Positions 39,756-49,551 of a DNA stretch of 64,000 bases are shown here, one piece after another. Under the pieces are notes generated by a model. The model was not told the DNA's origin. It searched no databases and saw only the letters and a program-made list of their open reading frames with translations. The stretch spans positions 1,810,036 to 1,874,035 of the forward strand of contig NZ_CP011102.1 of NCBI RefSeq assembly GCF_003534205.1, read 5' to 3'. The translations under genes were made by a program, and so were the position numbers. How positions within the stretch are numbered: the first letter of the stretch is position 1; every line of letters begins with the position of its first letter. Origin of the DNA: Listeria weihenstephanensis. GTDB lineage: Bacteria > Bacillota > Bacilli > Lactobacillales > Listeriaceae.

Positions 39756-40282
39756 TCAATCATCATCAGGATAAGCTTCTTCTATTTTCCCCGAATACTC
39801 GAGGTCTTTGTACAAAATGAGTATTGCTTCCCTATGTTCAACATCTGCACTTAACGGCTCATCAAAAAGTTTTGAAAAACCTGTCTTAAAGTAAAAATCC
39901 CTACTTTCAAATAGAGTTTCTAATATTAAGAATCGCAAACCCGTTGCTCTTGCATAAGTTTCAACTTCTTTCATCATTCTTGTACCTGTACCTTTAAGTT
40001 GAATTGTTTTACAGACAGCAAATCTTTCAATTCGGAGTGCCCATATTCTAAATCATTCACTTTAAGTTTATCCTGCCTGAGAGTGAAGTAACCCCTGATA
40101 GTCCCTGTCCCATTAACAAGCACTGAAGTAGAATTAACAAAGTCTAAAGAATCGAAATAAGAACTTCTATATAGATAACTGGATAACGAAGAATTATCAC
40201 AATTAAAACTACAGAAGTTCTCTCTTATATCTTTAGCGTTAAAATCAGTTATCAGCTTTGTTGTTAAGCTCTCTTGCCACAT
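39756..40282 (-). pseudogene. GNAT toxin-like acetyltransferase, frameshifted
   Basis: The N-terminal half (start about 40282; FNCDNSSLSSYLYRSSYFDS, TIRGYFTLRQDKLKV) is in one frame and ends at 39974. The C-terminal half is one frame over: an open stretch reading WALRIERFAV...QLKGTGTRMMKEVE, then TGLRFLILETLFESRDFYFK, to 39756. Together they make a complete ~170-residue GNAT of the toxin-associated kind, with motif A (LKGTGTRMM) intact. The shift lies near 40030-40045. A single indel, or a sequencing error, explains it. The 5' end overlaps the small upstream gene by 38 bp. Confidence 0.75.
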
Positions 40283-40424
40283 GAACGCCACATACGGCAA
40301 CGTCTTGAAGATATTTACGTTCCAAAGCACGTTGTTTCCTTTTCTCCGAGTGTGCCATCTTAGCTAAAAACATTTCTGCGTCTTTACCAGTCACTTTTGG
40401 AATTTCTTGCGTGTATATTGCCAT
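40245..40424 (-). CDS. Small antitoxin-like protein overlapping the GNAT gene
   Basis: 59 residues from the ATG at 40424 (GGAAGGTGA upstream). Sequence begins MAIYTQEIPKVTGKDAEMFL, with a basic middle (SEKRKQRALERKY) and no recognisable DNA-binding fold by eye. Its 3' end overlaps the GNAT reading frame, an arrangement common for antitoxin-toxin pairs. The antitoxin role is inferred from position and size only. Confidence 0.5.
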   Translation of the reverse strand: MAIYTQEIPKVTGKDAEMFLAKMAHSEKRKQRALERKYLQDVAVCGVHVARELNNKADN

Positions 40425-40590
40425 ATAATCACCTTCCTTCTCGACTATTATAGCATAATTTCTATACATTTAACATCCTCAACCATTGCAATCTATCTAA
40501 TTTCAAGCTATTATAAAGAAAGTAAAGCCCAACTTAGATTTACGTTTCCTACTATATAATAAAACGAAAAATGAGGTGCATCACAACCAA

Positions 40591-41379
40591 ATGAATATTT
40601 TCAAACGTTTTGCAAAAAGTATCTACTCTCCGGAAGATATCGCCACGTACCGCGCGGATAAAATATGGAAATCGATCATTTACATAATTCTAATTTCGAT
40701 TCTTATCTTTTTACCGATCGGTTATCATACCGCAACAGCCGCAAATGACGCGATGAAAGTTGGCGCGGATACGATTAAAAATGACATCCCAGACTTTACT
40801 GTGGAGGATGGCAAATTAGTTTCGGATGCGAAAAAGCCAATCACGATTGATCAAGGTAGCGTTTATTTCTACTTTGACTCGACCGATAGCTTGACGACAG
40901 ATCAAATCGATAACCAGCTCGGTTCGGCCGATAGCGCGATTGCTTTTTTATCTGATAAAATTTATATTAAAGCGCCTGGCGTAGACCAATCGGTTAGTTA
41001 TGCGACGGCGGGGATTAAATCCAAAGAGGATCTCGTGAACTTCTATCAATCCATGGAAGACATGTCGAAATACTTTATCCCGATTTTACTTGGTATCATT
41101 TTACTCGCAATGATGTTCGTGACTTTCTTCAAAGTTGCCTTATACGCCCTATTTGGTTTCATTATGAGCGGATTTGGCCGTATGGGTATCAGTTATTTCA
41201 ACAACTGGAATATCGCGGCGTATAGTATGACGCTTGCCGCTGTGTTTACGATTATTATGTATTGGTTCCAAATCACGGTTCCATATCTCTCATCAATCAA
41301 CATGGCCGTCAGCTTTATCATCATTTATCTCGTGATTCGAACAATTCCACCAACGGATTTGAAGCAACCTACAAAATAA
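40591..41379 (+). CDS. DUF1189-like membrane protein
   Basis: 262 residues. One hydrophobic helix near the N-terminus (about 31-49), a ~110-residue outside domain (IPDFTVEDGKLVSDAKKPI..., YFYFDSTDSL), then four membrane helices from about 155 to 255. This matches the DUF1189 plan as I recall it, in the position between sodA and ispG. No known activity. ATG at 40591; GAGGTG is 12 nt away, and a GTG at 40576 within that site is the alternative start. Confidence 0.75.
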   Translation: MNIFKRFAKSIYSPEDIATYRADKIWKSIIYIILISILIFLPIGYHTATAANDAMKVGADTIKNDIPDFTVEDGKLVSDAKKPITIDQGSVYFYFDSTDSLTTDQIDNQLGSADSAIAFLSDKIYIKAPGVDQSVSYATAGIKSKEDLVNFYQSMEDMSKYFIPILLGIILLAMMFVTFFKVALYALFGFIMSGFGRMGISYFNNWNIAAYSMTLAAVFTIIMYWFQITVPYLSSINMAVSFIIIYLVIRTIPPTDLKQPTK

Positions 41380-41391
41380 TTTAAAAATTAG

Positions 41392-41438
41392 AGACTATAT
41401 CTTGCGCATTATTTTGCGACTTGATATGGTCTTTCTTT
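41392..41438 (+). terminator. Probable terminator after the DUF1189-like gene
   Basis: AGACTATATC and GATATGGTCT pair (one G-U) around a 21-nt loop, followed by TTCTTT. The remainder of the gap to 41610 carries TGG-TATGAT near 41558-41566, a possible extended -10 for ispG. Confidence 0.5.
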
Positions 41439-41624
41439 ACACTTCTTGGTAGTTTTCAAGCCTTTTTTAGCCTATTCAATTTCTGCTAACAGCCACACAA
41501 AGCCGATTTCTCACCAATTTTTAATAATCAATATGGGTGATTTTTTACATGAATAGTGGTATGATTGGTAATGCATTAATAATAACAAATCCCGCAAGTT
41601 AGGATTTATAAGGAGCGAATCGCT

Positions 41625-42737
41625 TTGACAGAAAGAACACATAGATCCAATACCCGTCCCGTGAAGGTTGGAAATCTGACCATTGGCGGTAGTAATGAAC
41701 TATTTATCCAAAGTATGGCAACGACGAAAACGCATGATGTAGAAGCCACGGTTGCTGAAATTCATCGCCTTGAGGAAGCTGGGTGCCAAATTGTTCGTGT
41801 CGCCGTCCCTGATGAGCGCGCAGCAGATGCCCTTGCTGAAATTAAAAGCAGAATTTCGATTCCACTCGTAGCTGATATCCATTTCGATTATCGTTTGGCG
41901 TTAAAAGCGATTGAAGCTGGTGTCGACAAAATTCGGATTAACCCAGGTAATATCGGTCGTCGCGATCGTGTTGTTAAAGTGGTTAACGCAGCGAAAGCAA
42001 AAGGAATTCCGATTCGTATCGGGGTTAACGCTGGTAGTCTTGAGAAGAAATTTATCGAGAAATATGGCTATCCAACCGCAGAAGGTATGGTAGAAAGTGC
42101 GCTCGATCATATCAAAATTTTAGAAGATCTTGATTTCCATGATATCATTGTGTCCCTAAAGGCATCCGATGTAAACTTGGCTATCGAAGCGTATGATTTA
42201 GCATCCAAAGCATTTGATTACCCGCTACATTTAGGAATAACAGAATCTGGTACGCAATTCGCCGGTGGTATTAAAAGTGCGGTCGGTCTTGGTGCGATTC
42301 TTAGCAAAGGCATTGGAAATACGCTACGTGTCTCCCTTTCCGCCGATCCTGTAGAGGAAATTAAAGTGGCGCGTGAAGTGTTGAAATCATTCGGTCTTTC
42401 GTCCAATGCTGCGACGCTTATCTCGTGTCCAACATGTGGCCGTATCGAAATTGATCTAATTAGTATCGCGAATGAAGTAGAAGAATATATTTCTACCATC
42501 AAAGCACCGATAAAAGTCGCTGTGCTTGGCTGTGCCGTAAATGGTCCAGGTGAAGCGCGTGAAGCCGATATCGGAATTGCTGGCGCTCGCGGAGAAGGCC
42601 TTCTCTTCCGTCATGGTAAAATTGTTCGTAAAGTTCCCGAAGAAACAATGGTTGAGGAATTGAAGAAAGAAATTGATATTTTAGCAGAAGAATATTTCGC
42701 AAAGAAAGCCGCGGAAGAAGCAGAAGCTGCAAAATAA
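41625..42737 (+). CDS. ispG: 4-hydroxy-3-methylbut-2-enyl diphosphate synthase
   Basis: MEP pathway step that reductively converts MEcPP to HMBPP with a 4Fe-4S cluster. 370 residues; cluster Cys in [14 protein letters not shown] near 266-279 and in [12 protein letters not shown] near 303-314. Barrel motifs: [34 protein letters not shown] start at 41625 with AGGAG 9 nt upstream. The C-terminus is Ala/Glu rich. Works with dxr and ispH, also in this window. Confidence 0.96.
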   Translation: MTERTHRSNTRPVKVGNLTIGGSNELFIQSMATTKTHDVEATVAEIHRLEEAGCQIVRVAVPDERAADALAEIKSRISIPLVADIHFDYRLALKAIEAGVDKIRINPGNIGRRDRVVKVVNAAKAKGIPIRIGVNAGSLEKKFIEKYGYPTAEGMVESALDHIKILEDLDFHDIIVSLKASDVNLAIEAYDLASKAFDYPLHLGITESGTQFAGGIKSAVGLGAILSKGIGNTLRVSLSADPVEEIKVAREVLKSFGLSSNAATLISCPTCGRIEIDLISIANEVEEYISTIKAPIKVAVLGCAVNGPGEAREADIGIAGARGEGLLFRHGKIVRKVPEETMVEELKKEIDILAEEYFAKKAAEEAEAAK

Positions 42738-42742
42738 ATAGG

Positions 42743-42781
42743 AAAACGTCGATGCTGAAATTTGGGCATCGACGTTTTTTT
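42743..42781. terminator. Bidirectional terminator
   Basis: AAAACGTCGATGC and GCATCGACGTTTT arms with a 10-nt loop; T-runs on both strands. Separates convergent ispG and the copper ATPase. Confidence 0.85.
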
Positions 42782-42786
42782 AATAC

Positions 42787-44826
42787 TTATTTTATCTTCA
42801 ACATCATCGCATTAATCGCAACGATAATCGTACTTAATGACATCAACACGGCCCCGACTGCTGGTGTCAATATAATGCCTGCAAACGCCAGAACCCCTGC
42901 TGCAAGTGGAATTGCAATGATATTATAACCAGCTCCCCACCATAAATTCTCTACCATTTTTCTAGATGTATTTTTAGCGAGCGATAGGAAATGGAGAATG
43001 TCCGAAGGGTTACTTTTAACAAGAATAACGTCCGCGGAATCCACGGCCACATCGGTTCCTGCGCCAATTGCAACTCCGACGTTTGCGCGAACAAGGCTTG
43101 GCGCGTCATTGATACCGTCTCCAACCATCATCACGACCTCGCCACGATCTTTGTACTCGCGAATAATTTGTTCTTTGTCTTCTGGCAATAATTCCGCGCG
43201 TACTTCATCAATACCAAGCGCTTTTGCCACAACCTGAGCGGATTGTTTGTTATCTCCGGTTAGCATGACTGGTGTAATTCCATGTTTCTTCAACTGATCA
43301 ATCATTGTTTTGGATTCTGCTTTTATTTGATCTCCTTGTGCCACTAATCCAATATTTTCGTTATCTATTAATAAGAAGCTAATCGAATTCCCTCTCGCCG
43401 ATAATTCATGAAATAACGCTTTATCGTAGAAAATCTGCTGTTTATCAAGGTAGCTCGCACTTACGATCTTGATATTCAGCCCTTCTACGTCTCCTTCAAT
43501 ACCGACTCCGGGTATATTTTGCGTATTTTCCACCCTTGGAATGCTCACATCGAGCTCTTTCGCTTTCTTCATAATCCCCTGCGCTAACGGATGGCTGGCA
43601 TTTTTCTCAAGAGCTGCCATGTATGCTAAAATTTGGTCTTCAGAATATCCAGTAACAAAAGACCCCACTTTATTCACTGCAAAATTACCTTCTGTTAGCG
43701 TTCCTGTTTTATCCATCATAACGACGGTAACTTTTTTCGCGATTTCGAGTGCTTGTCTATTTTTAATGAGTAAACCGTTTTTGGCGCCAAGTGACGTTGA
43801 TCTTGCGGTTACAAGTGGAATGGCGAGTCCTAGTGCGTGTGGACAAGCGATGATTAGGACGGTTACCATGCGTTCAAGTGGTGTATTTAGTTCTTTCGTA
43901 ATGATCGCCCACACGATGAACGCGATGATTCCGACAATAAGTGCGACGTAAAACAGCGCTTTTGCTACTTTATCTGATAGCGATTCTACTCTCGATTTTT
44001 CTTGTTGCGCGCTTTTAACGAGCGTCATAACTTGTGATAAATAGCCCGATTCGCCGGTCCCCGTTACTTCAACAACGATTGTCCCCGATCCATTTACTGC
44101 CCCACCGATGACGGTATCGTTTACTTCTTTGATGACATCTTTTGCTTCTCCGGTCACCATCGATTCGTTCACAGTTGTTGTTCCACTTAGAATTTTCCCG
44201 TCTGTTGGTATTTTGGCCCCAGCCGTCACTAAAACACGGTCTCCAATATGAACGTCTTGCAAGTTTACTTCGCCCGTTTCATCATCTTTATCCATGATTG
44301 TCGCGGTTCCAGGTAGTAGCTCGGCCATTTTTTGTAGCGCGTTTCCAGCATTGCTAACGGCGTTCATTTCCACCCAGTGACCGAGCAGCATAATGATGAT
44401 CAAAGTGGCCAGCTCCCAGAAAAAATCCATGACATGCGTATTCGAGTGCAAGAGGTTATTGGCGACAAAAGCGTATAAACTATAAACGTAAGCCACCGTA
44501 ATCCCTAGCGAAATCAATGTCATCATCGCTGGATTCCGCATTTGCAATTCCATCTTAGCGCCTTTTAAAAACGGCATACCCCCATAGAAAAATAGAATTG
44601 TCGCTAGCACAAGGACGAGCCAATCTGATCCTGGGAACGTAAATTGAAACGGTAAGCTCATTCCCATCATTGGTGATAAAAGAATAATTGGGATGGCTAA
44701 AATAAGCGAAACAAAGAATTTTTGTTTGAGATTACCCATGTGCATCGAGTGGTCCATCCCCTCATGCTCCGAATGATCCATTTTTTCATGATCTTCCCCG
44801 TGTGCGTGATGTGTATGTGTAGTCAT
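42787..44826 (-). CDS. copB: Copper-translocating P1B-type ATPase (CopB-like)
   Basis: 679 residues from the ATG at 44826 (AAGGAG upstream). N-terminus is His/Met rich ([20 protein letters not shown]), with no CxxC metal domain. Eight membrane helices; the ion motif is CPH ([10 protein letters not shown]), not CPC, typical of the CopB group that exports copper or silver. Phosphorylation motif DKTGTLTEG, hinge [11 protein letters not shown]. Two CsoR-like boxes lie upstream. Confidence 0.9.
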   Translation of the reverse strand: MTTHTHHAHGEDHEKMDHSEHEGMDHSMHMGNLKQKFFVSLILAIPIILLSPMMGMSLPFQFTFPGSDWLVLVLATILFFYGGMPFLKGAKMELQMRNPAMMTLISLGITVAYVYSLYAFVANNLLHSNTHVMDFFWELATLIIIMLLGHWVEMNAVSNAGNALQKMAELLPGTATIMDKDDETGEVNLQDVHIGDRVLVTAGAKIPTDGKILSGTTTVNESMVTGEAKDVIKEVNDTVIGGAVNGSGTIVVEVTGTGESGYLSQVMTLVKSAQQEKSRVESLSDKVAKALFYVALIVGIIAFIVWAIITKELNTPLERMVTVLIIACPHALGLAIPLVTARSTSLGAKNGLLIKNRQALEIAKKVTVVMMDKTGTLTEGNFAVNKVGSFVTGYSEDQILAYMAALEKNASHPLAQGIMKKAKELDVSIPRVENTQNIPGVGIEGDVEGLNIKIVSASYLDKQQIFYDKALFHELSARGNSISFLLIDNENIGLVAQGDQIKAESKTMIDQLKKHGITPVMLTGDNKQSAQVVAKALGIDEVRAELLPEDKEQIIREYKDRGEVVMMVGDGINDAPSLVRANVGVAIGAGTDVAVDSADVILVKSNPSDILHFLSLAKNTSRKMVENLWWGAGYNIIAIPLAAGVLAFAGIILTPAVGAVLMSLSTIIVAINAMMLKIK

Positions 44827-44881
44827 TACTATCACTCCTTTTAAATTATCTTCCACTGCCTTACTTCTATTTTATATTATC

Positions 44882-44952
44882 ATACCCCCTATAGGTATAT
44901 CAAGTATTGTGATTCCGAGGTCCATTTTATCTAGGTACCCCCACTAGGCATA
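44882..44952. promoter_or_regulatory. Two CsoR-like operators before copB
   Basis: ATACCCCCTATAGGTAT (44882-44898) and TACCCCCACTAGGCATA (44936-44952) resemble the known CsoR operator shape, ATACCC...GGGTAT. They lie between the divergent copB and betaine transporter genes and fit copper-induced copB. No csoR gene is in the window. Confidence 0.55.
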
Positions 44953-44999
44953 TAGAATAATTTACGTATAAATAGCTCATTTGCTTTCAATCGTAATCT

Positions 45000-45028
45000 T
45001 TGTTACCATAGTTAGGGTCAACTATAAT
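45000..45028 (+). promoter_or_regulatory. SigA-type promoter of the BCCT transporter
   Basis: TTGTTA (45000-45005), 17-bp spacer, TATAAT (45023-45028). A second, SigB-like candidate lies downstream: GTTTCG (45054-45059) and GGGTAC (45076-45081), spacing 16, one or two bases longer than ideal. Confidence 0.6.
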
Positions 45029-45116
45029 ACAAACTTGTGAAAAGCTACTTGCTGTTTCGCTTGTTTATTTGTTAGGGGTACATAGATAGCTTGCCTAACA
45101 ACGAAAGTGAGGAATT

Positions 45117-46658
45117 ATGAAAACAAAAAAGGAAAGTTCAAACAAAATTACAAATGTCTTTTGGATCACGCTAGCGATTACGCTTGTATTTGTGACTCTA
45201 GGGATTCTAACGCCAAAAGGGTTAGCCGATGTAACGGCGAATATTAAGGATTTTATTACAACAACATTTGGTTGGTACTACTTGATTTTTGTATCTGTCA
45301 TCGTTATTTTCTGCTTCTATCTTATTTTTAGTCCAATCGGATCTATCAAGTTAGGGAAAGCTGGAGAAAAGCCGAAATATTCAACTATTTCTTGGTTCGG
45401 AATGCTATTCAGCGCAGGAATGGGCGTAGGACTTGTATTCTGGGGGGCAACAGAACCTCTTTCCCATTATGCAATTTCAAGTCCTGAAGCCGCGCCTGGA
45501 TCCAATCAAGCTTTAATGGATGCCTTTCGTTTCTCCTTTTTCCATTGGGGAATTCATGCTTGGGCCATTTATGCCTTTGTAGGTTTAACGCTTGCTTATT
45601 TCCAATTTAGACATGATAAACCTGGCCTAATTAGCGCGACGCTTGATCCGCTTCTTGGAAAATGGATGCGCCCTTCTGTACGTGTCACTATCGACGTTAT
45701 CGCCGTTTTCGCGACAATTGTAGGTGTGGCAACAACGCTCGGTTTCGGTGCGACGCAAATCAATGGTGGTTTGTCATTTTTATTCGATATTCCTGTTGAT
45801 TTTAAAGTGCAACTGATCATTATCGCTGTCGTTACCGTTCTCTTTTTGACCTCCGCTATGAGTGGTCTGGGTCGCGGAATGAAGTGGCTTAGTAATACGA
45901 ACATGGTGCTGGCCGTTTTATTAATGCTTATCGTTATTATTGTTGGTCCGACGCTTCTTACATTAAACATGTTGACCGACGCAACCGGAACTTACGCGCA
46001 GAACTTTATCAGTATGAGTTTCCGAACCGATCCTGTGAATGCGGCTGGCCGTGAGTGGATTAATAATTGGACGATCTTCTACTGGGCATGGTTTATCTCT
46101 TGGTCTCCATTTGTCGGTATTTTTATCGCACGTGTCTCTAAAGGGCGCCGTATTCGCGAATTTTTAGCTGGTGTCATCTTGCTTCCAACGCTACTTAGTA
46201 TGGTTTGGTTTGCCATTTTTGGAACAGCTTCGACTTCTGTTCAACGCGCTGGTTTTGACTTAACCAACCTGAAAACGGAGGAAGTTTTGTTCGGTACGTT
46301 TAATCACATGCCGCTCGGCTCCCTACTTTCCGTTATCGCGATTTTCCTTGTTGGTGTATTCTTTATCACATCCGCCGATTCAGCGACCTATGTACTTGGC
46401 ATGCAAACGATGAACGGCGTGATGAATCCTGCCAATCGCGTGAAATTTATTTGGGGAATTATTCAATCACTGATCGCAGGAATTCTCCTTTTCAGTGGCG
46501 GTTTAGAAGGACTGCAAAACATGCTTATCATCGTTGCTTTGCCGTTCTCCTTCATTATGTTGCTGATGTTGCTCTCGCTCTCCAAAGCACTGCACAAAGA
46601 GCGTCGCGACCTTGGCCTTTATATCAAACCGAAATCCTTGCGCAAAACGAATTCCTAG
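45117..46658 (+). CDS. BCCT-family glycine betaine transporter (BetL/OpuD-like)
   Basis: 513 residues, twelve membrane helices. The BCCT signature is present: SWFGMLFSAGMGVGLVFWGATEPLSHY (near 90-116; first helices), HWGIHAWAIYA, and WTIFYWAWFISWSPFVGIFI near 318-337, with aromatic residues of the betaine box. Sodium-coupled osmolyte uptake. Similar to Listeria BetL, but OpuD-type paralogs are hard to separate without alignment. GTGAGG precedes the ATG. Confidence 0.88.
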   Translation: MKTKKESSNKITNVFWITLAITLVFVTLGILTPKGLADVTANIKDFITTTFGWYYLIFVSVIVIFCFYLIFSPIGSIKLGKAGEKPKYSTISWFGMLFSAGMGVGLVFWGATEPLSHYAISSPEAAPGSNQALMDAFRFSFFHWGIHAWAIYAFVGLTLAYFQFRHDKPGLISATLDPLLGKWMRPSVRVTIDVIAVFATIVGVATTLGFGATQINGGLSFLFDIPVDFKVQLIIIAVVTVLFLTSAMSGLGRGMKWLSNTNMVLAVLLMLIVIIVGPTLLTLNMLTDATGTYAQNFISMSFRTDPVNAAGREWINNWTIFYWAWFISWSPFVGIFIARVSKGRRIREFLAGVILLPTLLSMVWFAIFGTASTSVQRAGFDLTNLKTEEVLFGTFNHMPLGSLLSVIAIFLVGVFFITSADSATYVLGMQTMNGVMNPANRVKFIWGIIQSLIAGILLFSGGLEGLQNMLIIVALPFSFIMLLMLLSLSKALHKERRDLGLYIKPKSLRKTNS

Positions 46659-46690
46659 GGGTATCATTAGAGACAAGGAGTTGAAACTAG

Positions 46691-47290
46691 ATGAAAAATT
46701 TAAACTATGTAGTCCTTGATTTTGAAACAGCAAACGGCTCGCGTACAAGCCCCTGCTCCATCGGGATGGTAAAATACATCAACGGCGAGAAGCATTCCGA
46801 GTATTACCAACTAATTAATCCCGAGGAAGACTTCTACCAATCGAATATACGCATTCATGGCATATATCCCGAAGACGTCTGGGACCAGCCAACATGGGGC
46901 CAAGTTTACCCAAGCGTGATGCAATTTATCGGAGACTTACCCGTCGCAGCCCATTTTGCAACCTTTGACATCAACGTTTTCCGAGCAACAACAGAAAAAT
47001 ACGACATCACATTACCCACAAACCTCTACTTCTGTTCCTGCATTCTATCAAAAAAAATATTACCATTACCATCACATAAACTCAACATCGTGGCAGACTA
47101 CTTCGGCCTAACATTCGAGCACCATCACGCCCTAGAAGACTCCATCGTTGCCGCCAACATCGTGCGCGAACTAGCCAACATCCAAAGAACCGACACAATC
47201 TCCGACCTAGTTGACTCTATAGGCTACCAATTCGGCCAAATCAACGGCACCAACTTCATAACAAAAAAAACAAACAAAAAACGCGCATAA
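46691..47290 (+). CDS. DEDDh 3'-5' exonuclease (DnaQ-like)
   Basis: 199 residues. Exo motif I VVLDFETANGS (residues 7-17), motif II around AAHFATFDINVFR near 86-98, motif III HHALEDSIVAANIV near 139-152. No other domain, so likely a free-standing nuclease or repair exonuclease. AAGGAG is 10 nt before the ATG. The last ~60 codons are very rich in Asn/Thr/Lys. It lies 32 bp after the transporter gene. Confidence 0.85.
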   Translation: MKNLNYVVLDFETANGSRTSPCSIGMVKYINGEKHSEYYQLINPEEDFYQSNIRIHGIYPEDVWDQPTWGQVYPSVMQFIGDLPVAAHFATFDINVFRATTEKYDITLPTNLYFCSCILSKKILPLPSHKLNIVADYFGLTFEHHHALEDSIVAANIVRELANIQRTDTISDLVDSIGYQFGQINGTNFITKKTNKKRA

Positions 47291-47334
47291 AAAAGACGGT
47301 GAGAAATCTAAATTTGGATTCCTCACCGTCTTTT
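47291..47334 (+). terminator. Intrinsic terminator
   Basis: AAAAGACGGTGAG...CTCACCGTCTTTT with further AATC/GATT pairing inside. Follows the exonuclease stop directly. Confidence 0.85.
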
Positions 47335-47371
47335 ATTATTTGTTTTTTTGAACTCGACGAAACCACCAAAC

Positions 47372-47496
47372 CTCAGCGGGTCGACAAATGCTCAGTTTCT
47401 AGGCAAAAGCGAGCACCGAAGCAGAGCGTATATGTATACGTGAGCATCGGAGCACAGCTTTTAACGACGAAAATGAGCGTTTGTCGACCCGCTGAG
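47372..47496. repeat. 125-bp near-perfect palindrome
   Basis: Outer arms CTCAGCGGGTCGACAAA (47372-47388) and TTTGTCGACCCGCTGAG (47480-47496) are 17-bp perfect. Inner pairing continues with AAAAGC/GCTTTT-type arms, CCGA/TCGG blocks, and a centre at CGTATATGTATACG. It sits 3 bp from the stop of the YdeI-like gene. Looks like a dispersed palindromic or miniature mobile element rather than a terminator. Whether other copies exist cannot be seen here. Confidence 0.8.
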
Positions 47497-47499
47497 AGA

Positions 47500-48099
47500 T
47501 CAGTAGCGGTCGTTGAGGCCTATCCCGTCAATAATCCGATCCACATACTTATCAATCCTCGAATCCCGTGTCTTAGACTGCTTCGGCGCAGAAAAATAAA
47601 GAATATATCCACGTTGACGTCCAGGCGTTAATTTCTCAAATGCCTCTTGCAAATTAGGAATCTCCTCAAATTTATTTTGAAGCTCCACAGGAATAGCAAA
47701 TTCTTCATGCTTCTTAAATTCCACTTCCACACCAGATTTTTCAACCTCGATTGCTTCGTCGATATAAGCCTTAATAAACGGCTCCATTCCCACAATCTCT
47801 TCCAAATTAGTAAATCTGATTTGACGAGAGGACTGCACATTCTCCGTTTGCTGCACTAAAATACCTTTCGGGTCCTTCAATAAAGCACCTTTCATGAAAA
47901 GAATCGCGCAATATTCCTTAAATCCATGTATCAAAAATACGTTATTCCCCTCAAAGGCATAGCAAGGTTTCCCCCATTTAAATTCTTCGGTGAGGCCTGA
48001 TGCCCGTGCCATTTTGGTTAATGCTATAAATTCTTCTTGCCATGTTCTTGGCTTACTTAAATATTCATCTACCTTAGGATTAATTTTACTCTCTGTCAT
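47500..48099 (-). CDS. YdeI/DUF1801-family protein
   Basis: 199 residues from the ATG at 48099 (GAGGTG upstream). N-terminal DUF1801-like region: ARASGLTEEFKWGKPCYAFE near 33-52, then FKEYCAILFMKGALLKD. C-terminal YdeI/OmdA-like tail: FEKLTPGRQRGYILYFSAPK with SKTRDSRIDKY near 160-185. Function is not established; related proteins are general stress or periplasm-unrelated cytosolic factors. Confidence 0.75.
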   Translation of the reverse strand: MTESKINPKVDEYLSKPRTWQEEFIALTKMARASGLTEEFKWGKPCYAFEGNNVFLIHGFKEYCAILFMKGALLKDPKGILVQQTENVQSSRQIRFTNLEEIVGMEPFIKAYIDEAIEVEKSGVEVEFKKHEEFAIPVELQNKFEEIPNLQEAFEKLTPGRQRGYILYFSAPKQSKTRDSRIDKYVDRIIDGIGLNDRY

Positions 48100-48222
48100 G
48101 CATGAACACCTCACATCAAATTTCGCTATTACAATACGTCTTGCATAACATCATTTTAACTCAATTTAATAATGCTGGCAATATTGATCTGCAAGCTTTA
48201 TTTTAACAATTTAAATCCTACT

Positions 48223-48254
48223 AAAAAAACCTCCAGATCTGATCTCTGAAGGTT
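48223..48254 (-). terminator. Terminator of the zinc operon
   Basis: Minus strand AAACCTTCAG / CTGGAGGTTT (one G-U) then TTTTTTTAG. Directly after the zurR stop. Confidence 0.7.
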
Positions 48255-48263
48255 TCTGCTATT

Positions 48264-48692
48264 CTATCCTACTTTTGCGAGACACTCTGGACATTTACCG
48301 TATACTTCGAACTTATGTCCTTCTACTTGATAGCCCGGTAATGCTTCTTCTAGAAAATCCATCGGACACATCCTGATTTCACGCGTTTTCCCACATTCCA
48401 TACAAATAAAATGATGGTGATGCTCTTCGTGCGCGCATGACAAACGGAAATGTTTTTCACTCGATAACTCGGTTTCTTCAAATAAATCCAACTCGACAAA
48501 CAGAGATAAATTCCGGTAAATCGTATCAAAACTAATTCCCGGAAAATCCTCTTTCATCGATTCTAAAACTTCTTTTGCAGTCATGTAACGATTTTTTCGC
48601 GCAAATAAATTAATCAGGAATTCGCGTTTATCCGTATGTTTATATCCTTTTCGCTTCATTAATTGCAATGCTTCATTGGCTGTTAGAGACAT
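48264..48692 (-). CDS. zurR: Zur-type Fur-family zinc repressor
   Basis: 142 residues. N-terminal winged helix with recognition segment [18 protein letters not shown] near 58-75. Zinc sites: His-rich [14 protein letters not shown] near 91-104 and Cys pair [10 protein letters not shown] at the C-terminus. Represses zinc uptake when zinc is high. ATG at 48692, inside the end of zurM, with GGGAGGAG upstream; the 20-bp overlap implies coupling with zurM. Confidence 0.92.
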   Translation of the reverse strand: MSLTANEALQLMKRKGYKHTDKREFLINLFARKNRYMTAKEVLESMKEDFPGISFDTIYRNLSLFVELDLFEETELSSEKHFRLSCAHEEHHHHFICMECGKTREIRMCPMDFLEEALPGYQVEGHKFEVYGKCPECLAKVG

Positions 48693-49551
48693 TCGAATCA
48701 CTCCTCCCGGCAATCGCTATTTTTTGCTTGATTTTTTGAACTGAAATTGTAGCTACTAAAATAATAACGGAAATGATAACAATCGAACCACCTGGCGCTA
48801 GATCGAGGTAAAAGGCACTGACTAAGCCACCAATAACGGATATCTCACCGAACAGAATCGAGTAGGCGATCGTTTGTTTGAATCCTTTTGCAATACGGAT
48901 CGCCGCGGCCACTGGTAACGTCATAAGTGAAGATACAAGCAGAATTCCAACGATACGCATACTTGACGCGATAACAAGGGCAACGAGTAACATGAAAATC
49001 ACGTCGACCACTTTTGCGGGGATTCCTGAAGCATTCGCGTATTCCTCATCAAACGATAGCAAAAATAGCTCTTTGTACAAGAAAAATACGGTAACTAAAA
49101 CCACAAACGCCGTCGCTAAAATCGTCCACATATCCGACCGACTCACGGCGCTGACGCTTCCAAATAAATAACTGAATAAATCCGTATTAAATCCGTTGGC
49201 GAGCGAAATAAAAATAACACTGAAACCCATTCCCGCTGACATAATGATTGGTATCGCGAGCTCTTGAAACTGTTTATACACATTGCGCAGTTTCTCCATC
49301 AACAGTGAACCACCAACGGCAAAGCCAAAGCCCAGATACAGTGGGTTCAAAGCAACAAGCGGCAAATACATTTTGCTCAAGTACAGGCTCACCGCAATCC
49401 CCGCCAAACTAACGTGACTGAGCGCATCCGCCATCAAAGACAGCCTTCTAACCACGATAAAACTTCCCAAAAGTGGCGCTACGATACCTATCACAATTCC
49501 AACGATAAACGTATTTCTAATAAAATCATATTCAAACAGGTTCGCAATCAC
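48673..49551 (-). CDS. zurM: Zinc ABC transporter permease (ZnuB-like)
   Basis: 292 residues, eight or nine membrane helices of the ABC-3 family ([23 protein letters not shown] near 45-67 and [20 protein letters not shown] near 215-235). A GTG at 49551 with GGGGGTGG upstream is chosen; the frame extends 13 codons further into zurA without support. It overlaps zurA by 20 bp and zurR by 20 bp, so three genes are tightly coupled. Confidence 0.9.
   Translation of the reverse strand: MIANLFEYDFIRNTFIVGIVIGIVAPLLGSFIVVRRLSLMADALSHVSLAGIAVSLYLSKMYLPLVALNPLYLGFGFAVGGSLLMEKLRNVYKQFQELAIPIIMSAGMGFSVIFISLANGFNTDLFSYLFGSVSAVSRSDMWTILATAFVVLVTVFFLYKELFLLSFDEEYANASGIPAKVVDVIFMLLVALVIASSMRIVGILLVSSLMTLPVAAAIRIAKGFKQTIAYSILFGEISVIGGLVSAFYLDLAPGGSIVIISVIILVATISVQKIKQKIAIAGRSDSNVSNSQ

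Noticed and set aside
40245-40469. 74-residue version of the antitoxin-like protein
   Set aside because: The ribosome site GGAAGGTGA places the start at 40424, giving 59 residues.
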